Part shown: piece after piece, positions 54,693-60,940 of the stretch | Position numbering within the stretch: the stretch's first letter is position 1 | How the letters are laid out: every line of letters starts with the position of its first letter | From: Brevibacterium mcbrellneri ATCC 49030 | Lineage (GTDB): Bacteria > Actinomycetota > Actinomycetes > Actinomycetales > Brevibacteriaceae | NCBI RefSeq assembly: GCF_000178455.1 | Contig: NZ_ADNU01000048.1 | Coordinates: 1 to 64,000 of the forward strand | DNA: 64,000 bases | Reading direction: 5' to 3' | The notes under the pieces: generated by a model | What the model saw: the letters and a program-made list of their open reading frames with translations, nothing else | What the model was told of the DNA's origin: nothing | The model's database searches: none | Position numbers and translations under genes: made by a program

Positions 54693-55309
54693 AACGAGGC
54701 CTCCTTGCTGTCACGGGCCGGGAGGTAGCGGAGGTCACTTGGTAGCTGAGCGTCGAGTGCTTCCCGGACACGCTCTGACAGCGCCGCGTTGACGATCTCG
54801 CCGCCTGCAAGCAGTCCAGCCTCGGTCAGCATGCGGAACACGGTCGACCGGAGCTTCTGCAACGTCGAGTCCTTCACCTCTGCGAGCTCGGGGTGCCACA
54901 GTGCCTTCCCACGAACGAAGCTGTCGAAGTCGTCGTATCCCAGGGTGGGAGTGAGCAAGAGGAAGCGCTCGCGTACCACCTCTTCCGCGAAGTCGCCGAT
55001 GAGCGCGTAGCGCCGGCACGCCGCGACCCACATCAGGTGCCCACGTTCACTGGGGCTGGCGTCTCGCAGCAACTCCAGCTCCGGGTCCGTGAGCACTGCC
55101 AATCGCTGCGCGACCTCGCGCGCCAGCCGGAATCCGGACGATGCGGTTCGCGCCTGGAGCAAGTTCTCTGAACGGAGCTGGTCTCGAACCAGACCCCAGT
55201 CACGAACTTCCAGGAAGAGCGGCGCGACGATCACCGCCTCCCGAGCCAGGAGGGCACCGCTGGTGAAGGACAGCGCGTATCGATCATGTCCCTGAGATCT
55301 GATGCTCAT
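54689..55309 (-). CDS. brxA: BREX protein BrxA (DUF1819)
   Basis: 206 residues. The DUF1819 region is seen as YALSFTSGALLAREAVIVAPLFLE, SERGHLMWVAACRRYALIGDFAEEVVRERF and FRMLTEAGLLAGG. BrxA is a small DNA-binding protein in known systems. First gene of the BREX operon; AAGGAGG lies 7 bp in front of the ATG. No own terminator separates it from the HTH gene upstream. Confidence 0.93.
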   Translation of the reverse strand: MSIRSQGHDRYALSFTSGALLAREAVIVAPLFLEVRDWGLVRDQLRSENLLQARTASSGFRLAREVAQRLAVLTDPELELLRDASPSERGHLMWVAACRRYALIGDFAEEVVRERFLLLTPTLGYDDFDSFVRGKALWHPELAEVKDSTLQKLRSTVFRMLTEAGLLAGGEIVNAALSERVREALDAQLPSDLRYLPARDSKEASL

Positions 55310-55395
55310 CTGGTGCCTCCTTCCGATTTTGGGCAGTGCATCAGGGTTCGTCCTGCCACCGACAAAGTGTTAGTGGCTCGAAGCGAGCGAAACGC

Positions 55396-55584
55396 TCACC
55401 CCAGTGCGGAGGGTTCGGAGTCGGCGGCAGCCCCACCTCGTCGAACCCAGTCACCAATTTCGCCGGCTTGGAACTTCCAGAGGCGTCCGACCTTGTGAGC
55501 GGGCATGGCCTTTTCGGCGATCCAGGTGTAGACGGTGTCTTTGGTGACCCGAAGTGGGCGGCGATATCGTCGGCAGACAGTCAC
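55396..55584 (-). pseudogene. Excisionase/AlpA-type HTH protein upstream of brxA, N-terminus out of frame
   Basis: Residues VTKDTVYTWIAEKAMPAHKVGRLWKF are the second helix-turn-helix half and wing of the excisionase/AlpA-type DNA-binding family, and the C-terminus is complete. The matching first half, LSADDIAAHFG, lies in the next frame just before (55580-55548): one base appears to be missing in the GGG at 55548-55550, and a TGA stands where a Trp codon is normal. A GTG at 55584 could still give a 62-residue protein with an altered N-terminus. As the only gene upstream of brxA on the same strand it could have regulated BREX. Confidence 0.5.
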
Positions 55585-55730
55585 GGCTCACCCCACTTTG
55601 GTCCTCCCTCGCTCAATGGCCCAGGCAGGCCATCACTCACGATGATACCGGTGGATGTACGGCTTGAGTTGGATATCTCCGGGCGTGGCTGAACGAGATG
55701 GGTGCCGAGGGTGGTCGCTCCGTTCAGCGA

Positions 55731-56707
55731 TCAGCGCGGGACACGTGCTTGAAGCCAAGTCGTCACTGCTTCCTGCCACCGGTCGGGGTCGGAGTTCCAG
55801 CTGAGGGTGTGGCCGGCGTCGAAGGACTCCAGCTCGACGAGGTCCGGGCGAGCGTGTCGGAGTGCTTGTGAGAGCTGGATCGGTACGGACTCGTCTCGCG
55901 TGCCGCGGAGGATCAGTGTCGGCGTCGTCAGGTCTGCTGATCGTGCGGTCCAGTCGAGGACGGGTGAGTCGAGGACGAGTGCGGCACCCGTCGACCAACC
56001 GACGAACACGGTCTGGCGAGCACCGCGTCGGAAAGCGTATCCGATGGCTTCGTCAACGTCGGCCATGTCCGTATCGCCGAGGGTTGAGCGGTCGGCGCCG
56101 GCTCGTGGCCCTTCCGTGGTGTTGCGGTAGCTGACGAGGATGGAGGTGTAGCCGAGTTCGGTTGCGGCGAGGACGCCGCGGGGGTGCCGACGCGGGTGCT
56201 GCCGAGGCCGTGGATGTGGATCGCCCACGTCGAAGGGTCGCCGTCGATGCGCCATGCCGGGCATGGCCCTGCCGGAGTGGTGATGGTGATGTCGCGGGTG
56301 TGGAGTCCGGCGTCGGCTGGGGTGGCGTAGTGGATGCCGCGCCGGGAGGCCCGGTCGCCGGCCTTCGGGGTCAGACCGGATGCCGACTCTGCGAACACTG
56401 ATCCTCGGATGCCCGCGGCGCAGTCATCGCCGTCGCAATGGGCGAGGATCATGTGGGCGAGTTCATGGAGGATGAACTGCTGTCTATGGAGTGTCGAGTC
56501 GGTGCGGGCGTGGAGCACGAGGTCGTCGGTCTCGGTTGCCCGCCAGAGCGCGCAGAGGTCGTCGTGGGTGTCGAGATTAGCCAGTTCAATGACCCGAAGC
56601 CTGCGGTGCCGCTGGTCCTGGACAGAGCGGAGGAGCTCGTCGAAGGTGAAGGTATCACCGAGCTGAAGGCCCGGCACGGCCGCCGATACGGTCTGTTCGG
56701 TATTCAC
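55731..56707 (-). pseudogene. ImmA-like metallopeptidase fragment fused to a frameshifted alpha/beta hydrolase
   Basis: From a GTG at 56707 behind GAAGGGCGAACC, the first about 85 residues look like an ImmA/IrrE peptidase with zinc motif FILHELAHMILAH. The frame then continues into the start of an alpha/beta hydrolase (GIHYATPADAGLHTRDITIT, PAWRIDGDPSTWAIHIHGLG). One base appears to be lost near 56178; the rest of the hydrolase (RGVLAATELGYTSILVSYR, FVGWSTGAALVL, TPTLILRGTRDESVPI, GHTLSW) follows in another frame to 55731. The catalytic Ser (GWSTG), Asp and His can be seen. A deletion that joined two genes plus a frameshift explains the pattern. Confidence 0.65.
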
Positions 56708-56767
56708 GGTTCGCCCTTCTCAGTGGGGAGCAGCGACCGGCACCGGCTTCGACTTGCGCGACACACG

Positions 56768-57178
56768 TCAGTGCTCAGGCGTTGAGGTCATTTCCTCATC
56801 CAGGAACTTGGTGATGGCGTGGAGCGCTTTCGGCGAGATATCGCCGAGGGTGCGGGCTGTGTAGGACTTCACCTTCGCGGCATGCATGGACCGAACCAGA
56901 TCGAGCTGCGCTGAGACCTTCTCGGGCGTGGCGGCACCGTCCTCGCCGAGCAGGAACGCGGCGAGACCCTCGAACACTGCCGGGTCCTGGACGTAACGGT
57001 CACCGCTGACCATGTATGTCCAGCGCGACCGCGACAGGTTGGTGCCTCGCTCTTGGAGGTAGTCGGCGATCTGCGAGTAGGTCGGCTCCGTGCCGGACTC
57101 GACGACGGCGACGTCCATCAGGAGCCGCAGACGTTTAGTGAGGTCTTCGGCCGCAGCCTGACTTTCGTCTTCGGTCAT
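56768..57178 (-). CDS. XRE-like regulator, probable partner of the ImmA-like gene
   Basis: 136 residues from the ATG at 57178 (GGGAGGGG 8 bp upstream; a GTG at 57226 is the alternative). The helical part TYSQIADYLQERGTNLSRSRW and the following YMVSGDRYVQDPAVFEGLAAFL resemble the XRE-type HTH proteins that accompany ImmA-like peptidases in actinobacterial mobile elements. The gene after it on the same strand, 60 bp away, is the ImmA-like fragment. Such pairs act as stress or toxin-antitoxin-like modules; here the second gene is damaged. Confidence 0.6.
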   Translation of the reverse strand: MTEDESQAAAEDLTKRLRLLMDVAVVESGTEPTYSQIADYLQERGTNLSRSRWTYMVSGDRYVQDPAVFEGLAAFLLGEDGAATPEKVSAQLDLVRSMHAAKVKSYTARTLGDISPKALHAITKFLDEEMTSTPEH

Positions 57179-57396
57179 GACGCTGACCCCTCCCTTCGCG
57201 ACGGGCAAGGCATCGATGTAGTCCACCCAAGGTGTGGTTGTGCATGCTCAATGTCGGCGTGCCCGTCTCGGGTCGGGCTTCCTCAAGGTGGTGAACGATG
57301 TCCAGCTCACGGTCTGGTTGCGGGTGTTCGCGCCTACCTGCCAGGTTTACCGCCGCGCGCAACCTTGGCGCGGCCCGCCGAAGAGGAGGCCGGAGC

Positions 57397-58009
57397 ATGG
57401 CATCGAACGAGGACGCCCGCGCGGTGCGAGAGGCGAAGCTCGACGAGCTGCACGAGAAGCTGACTGGCGCGGTCGAGTCGCTGGTCTCGGGTGACGGCTG
57501 GCGGCATGCGCTGGCCTTTGCGGCATGGTTCCGGTCGCGGTCGTTCAACAACACGATGTTGATCTGGGTGCAGTACGAGGCGGCGTTCGAGGTTGGCCGG
57601 GTGCCCGAGCCTTTCCCCTACCCTGGTTGCCGGGTACCGGCAATGGCAGGGCCTCTGGCGGCAGGTGATGAAGGGCCAGCCCGGCTACATGATCTTCGCG
57701 CCCGTGACGGGCAGGTTCGCGTCGTCCAATCCTGCCGATCCGAACTCCTGGCGTCGCCTGGGACCACGAGAGAAGCACAAGGTCAACGAGGTCGTGCGCT
57801 CGCGGATGGTCGGGGCGCGCCCAGCCTACGTGTGGGACGCCTCCCAGACCGACGGCGAACCGCTGCCGATGCCGCCGTTGCCGCCGTCGAGTAGCCCGCA
57901 CTCCAAGCCTCCTGCGAGACCCGGCTCCTCGTTGGCCAGCAGGCTGCCGCATTCACCGCCGCCGCGCTCCCGCTCTGCCGTCGGGTCTGAGTTCAGCCTT
58001 CGGGGCTGA
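57397..58009 (+). pseudogene. ArdC-like antirestriction protein, frameshifted and truncated
   Basis: From the ATG at 57397 behind GGAGG the first 70 residues read as an ArdC-type N-terminal single-strand-DNA-binding domain (ALAFAAWFRSRSFNNTMLIW, VGRVPEPFP). At about 57615 one extra base shifts the frame; the domain goes on as TLVAGYRQWQGLWRQVMKGQ, YMIFAPVTGRF, KVNEVVRSRMVGARPAYVWDAS to about 57870. The rest is Pro/Ser nonsense that runs into the end of the CHAT gene at 57993-58009. ArdC proteins protect incoming conjugative DNA from restriction. This one is inactive, a sign of a former conjugative element. Confidence 0.65.
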
Positions 58010-59090
58010 CGAGGATCGTGGTTGATGGATCGACGTCGGGTGCCCAGGCCAGGGTCGGCAGGTCGGCGCTTTCCAGTCCCGCGAGTTCGAGCGCAGCCTG
58101 TCCCGACAGGTGCGAAGAGTTGATGGACTGCCCGTTTGCGACTGCCGCGTAGAACTGTGCGGCGTAGTTGATCGCATCGGCGTCTTCGATGCTGTCGGCC
58201 ATCCCGATAGCGAACGGCACGACTTGTGCCACCAGGACGTCGATCTGGGCTGCGGAGCGACACGAGTTCAGCAGGACGAGGAGCGGAGGATCGTCGGTTG
58301 CGCTGATCGCCCGAGCGAATGCTCGCGCCGACACGATCACTCCCTCGTGGGGTTCGTCTGCTTCATCCTCAAAGACGATCAGGTCGTCGTTGCTGTGGCC
58401 CGAGAAGTGGACCACGTGAGGGCGGAACTTCGTGATGCCATCCAGTAGGTCAGCCGTGGTTGCCGCTGACCGCACATCGAGTTCGATCTGGTCACGGTGC
58501 AAAGCCGACTCGACCGCTGCCCGGATGCGCTTCTGCTCCCTCCCAACGCGGAGGTCGCCTTCGGCTGAGGCGCCCAGCATGAGCACTCGGAGCTTCTCCG
58601 GCTTGGGCGCTGGGAGATGACGCAGCGCAGTGCTAACGGCCATCTCGGTATCGCTGATCCGCGATTCAAGCTGGGCACGTTCAGCCGCCGCCCGCCGGTC
58701 GGCGCGCTGCTGCACGCTCTTTCGGCGTCGCTCGGCGGCATCGGCCTCCGACTGTTCGGCGCGGGCGAGCTTGGTCTGTAGCGCGGCCTCGTCCTTTGCG
58801 TAGCCGGCTGCTCGAGTCTGCCAGCGGCTCGCCTCCTTGCCCGCAGTCTCCGCTTCTTTCTCGCGGCGCTCGGCGTCTCGCAACTTGCTGCTTCGAGTGG
58901 AACTGCTCGTCGTCTTGGCGGCAGCCTGTCGCGCCTTGGCCGCGTCGGCTCGCTTCGAGGACTCCTTCGACCGGTACTCACCCGCCTTTTTGTCCGCATC
59001 GATCCGCTGTTTGCGCTTGCGGTCAAGCTGCCCTCGGTACTGACTTGCGCTCACTCTGTCGTGCTCCTGCTTCGTTTGCCCTCTTGTCAT
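57993..59090 (-). CDS. CHAT-domain (caspase-like) protease with N-terminal coiled coil
   Basis: 365 residues. Residues 1-150 are highly charged (Lys/Arg/Glu/Ala) and should form a coiled coil. Residues 165-360 form a CHAT domain: the strand LRVLMLGASAEGDLRVGREQ, then HVVHFSGHS with the catalytic His at 232, and LLVLLNSCRSA with the catalytic Cys at 277. The dyad is intact. CHAT proteases are clan CD peptidases related to caspases and separase and act as effectors in several prokaryotic immune systems. The ATG is 5 bp behind a TAGCAT box and has no ribosome site, so it may be leaderless. No substrate or partner gene is seen. Confidence 0.8.
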   Translation of the reverse strand: MTRGQTKQEHDRVSASQYRGQLDRKRKQRIDADKKAGEYRSKESSKRADAAKARQAAAKTTSSSTRSSKLRDAERREKEAETAGKEASRWQTRAAGYAKDEAALQTKLARAEQSEADAAERRRKSVQQRADRRAAAERAQLESRISDTEMAVSTALRHLPAPKPEKLRVLMLGASAEGDLRVGREQKRIRAAVESALHRDQIELDVRSAATTADLLDGITKFRPHVVHFSGHSNDDLIVFEDEADEPHEGVIVSARAFARAISATDDPPLLVLLNSCRSAAQIDVLVAQVVPFAIGMADSIEDADAINYAAQFYAAVANGQSINSSHLSGQAALELAGLESADLPTLAWAPDVDPSTTILVSPEG

Positions 59091-59168
59091 CTACAATGCT
59101 AGGCCGCACCACCGACATTTTCCGGACGATGGTGCGCACCTCTCCGTCACACGGCACAGGAGGTCACC

Positions 59169-59385
59169 ATGCCCACGTTCTTCGATTCGACTGCTGATGC
59201 TGCGGAAGCGTCTGAGGCGCTGCGGGGGTTGGCTCACGCGAGCCGGGGTTTCGAGCAGCCAGCCGAGATGTATGGGGTGATCGGTGAACTCTCCTCGGGG
59301 ATGCGCTCGCTGCGGCAGGCACTCGACCAGATCGCCGGTGTTCACGAGCGCAAGGCCGTGCTCGCCAGGATGCCGATTCAGACAA
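59169..59385 (+). pseudogene. Truncated mobile-element gene of unknown function at the right island edge
   Basis: MPTFFDSTADAAEASEALRG opens the frame behind CAGGAGGTCACC, and the helix LSSGMRSLRQALDQIAGVHE follows. The N-terminal part resembles small proteins common on actinobacterial conjugative elements. After about residue 70 (near 59380) the composition and reading change abruptly to AT-richer sequence; the open frame that runs on to 59615 overlaps the next gene and looks non-coding. The break is taken as the right boundary of the island. Confidence 0.5.
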
Positions 59386-59530
59386 AACACAAAACAGCAA
59401 AGGCTCCCTGTCGGGATAACTACCCATGGCAATTTTGCGCTTTAAGGGGCGGGTGCCGAATCTCTGAGTGGGGCATATCCTTGCAAGCACACGTACGACA
59501 ACCCGCTTTCGCCACAAGGGAGGCCCAATT

Positions 59531-59974
59531 ATGGCAGGTGCGCTCACAGGCCCAATCGCGGCTTTCAACGAGATCATCGGATGCACCATCGACAAGCCAA
59601 AGGTCTCGCAGATAGCACGCGATGTCGGCGCGACGTACACGGTCTGGGAAGACGAAGAACTACCCGACATCCACTGGATTTTCGAGGGCAAAGGCCTGGA
59701 GTTTTGCTTCACTGATGAGATCCTTACAGCCATCTTCTTCCAATTCATCGCTGAAGATGGCTCGAATGTGGGCTCCTGGTCGGGGCCGCTCATCGACGGC
59801 TTTGTGGCACCGGAAATCACCCCAGAACGAGCCGATGCCACCTTCGGGGAGCCTGAAGCCACTGGCTGCGGGAGCCCCACGTGGCGTCGCTACGAGATCG
59901 GCGATCACTTCATCCACTTCGATTTTCGCGAAGAGGGCCTACATATGATCACCCTCCTCCTTGAAACCCCCTAA
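59531..59974 (+). CDS. Hypothetical protein, acidic, possibly immunity-like
   Basis: 147 residues from the ATG at 59531, chosen for GGGAGG 9 bp upstream. The protein is acidic and rich in aromatic residues (IHWIFEGKGLEFCFTDEILT, FIHFDFREEGLHMITLLLE), with an alternating strand pattern. This is the style of small immunity proteins paired with polymorphic toxins, but no motif proves it and no toxin gene is next to it. Its 3' end overlaps the convergent amidohydrolase gene by 26 bp. Confidence 0.6.
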   Translation: MAGALTGPIAAFNEIIGCTIDKPKVSQIARDVGATYTVWEDEELPDIHWIFEGKGLEFCFTDEILTAIFFQFIAEDGSNVGSWSGPLIDGFVAPEITPERADATFGEPEATGCGSPTWRRYEIGDHFIHFDFREEGLHMITLLLETP

Positions 59975-60761
59975 CCCCATAAAACTCGCAAGCGTTACGC
60001 CAGAAAACGCCGTCCAACTTGGAGGCGTCGAGCGTGTCGCAGAGCAGATCGAAGTCGGTAACAGTGAACGGGCGTTGGGCGCGGGTCGACGGCAGGTCGG
60101 TGCCCACCATGAGCGCACGCGGGTTCACGTCCACAATGGCCGTGACCACTTGGGCGGGATCCAACTCAACCCGCCCAAAGCCGGTCGCCTTGACCATTAC
60201 GCCACTCTCCACCAACCGCAACAAGTGCGGCAATCCATCGCGGTGCATACCCAAGTGATCCACGCTGGCCTTCGGCAACGCCGCGATCCTCCGGCCCAGA
60301 TCGCCATCCAAGGACCGCGCGTCAATGTAAAACTCCGCATGCCACCCAGCCAGATCGAACACTCGTCGCGCCAACCGATCCATGTCAGGCAACCCCGCCG
60401 AACCACCTCGGGCCACATTGAACCTCACCGCGCGCACCCCGGCCTCATGCAAGCGCAACACCTCCGCGTCACTCACATCCACCGGCACCTGCGTGACTCC
60501 AACAAACCCCGGACCCAACCGTTCCAACGCATCCATCAAATACGTCTGATCAAACTTCTGAAACGACCCAGACACCACCGCGCCGCCAGCAACCTCAAAC
60601 GCCCGCGCCCCCTCGCACGCCCCATCGCGCGCCACGAACTCATCCGTGCGCGCCACGTAGTCATCCACCGTGAACGCCTCGGGCACATACCCGTTATTCG
60701 GCACCAACGGAAACCGTGGATCAATAATGTGCAGGTGCGCATCAAACACGCGAACCGTCAT
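59949..60761 (-). CDS. Amidohydrolase-family TIM-barrel hydrolase (COG3618-like)
   Basis: 270 residues from the ATG at 60761, preceded by GAGGAGGTTGTG. The N-terminal FDAHLHIID is the metal-binding H-x-H of the amidohydrolase superfamily, followed by VRAVRFNVARGG, AEFYIDARSLDG, SVDHLGMHRDGLPHLL and the terminal MVGTDLPSTR, as in the COG3618 2-pyrone-4,6-dicarboxylate/lactone hydrolases. The substrate is unknown. It is divergent from alaS. Confidence 0.83.
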   Translation of the reverse strand: MTVRVFDAHLHIIDPRFPLVPNNGYVPEAFTVDDYVARTDEFVARDGACEGARAFEVAGGAVVSGSFQKFDQTYLMDALERLGPGFVGVTQVPVDVSDAEVLRLHEAGVRAVRFNVARGGSAGLPDMDRLARRVFDLAGWHAEFYIDARSLDGDLGRRIAALPKASVDHLGMHRDGLPHLLRLVESGVMVKATGFGRVELDPAQVVTAIVDVNPRALMVGTDLPSTRAQRPFTVTDFDLLCDTLDASKLDGVFWRNACEFYGVRGFQGGG

Positions 60762-60940
60762 CACAACCTCCTCGCTCGCTACCCACATTCTGACCAGCAC
60801 CGCAACAAAACACCACCCACGCACAAACAACCGTGCACATCAGGCCTGGTCTCTACTAGAATCGGTGACGCCTGTATGCAACAACCGTGGAACACGGGAC
60901 GCACAGCACTCAAGGCACCGCTAAACAGGGAAGGACACTC

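Noticed and set aside
55585-55730. A gene in the gap between the HTH fragment and the hydrolase remnant
   Set aside because: No frame with a start and coding composition was found; the open frame on the minus strand is a shadow of the hydrolase.
41356-59385. Matching att sites at the edges of the island
   Set aside because: No direct repeat of useful length was found by eye, and no integrase gene lies within; an alignment with an empty site would be needed.
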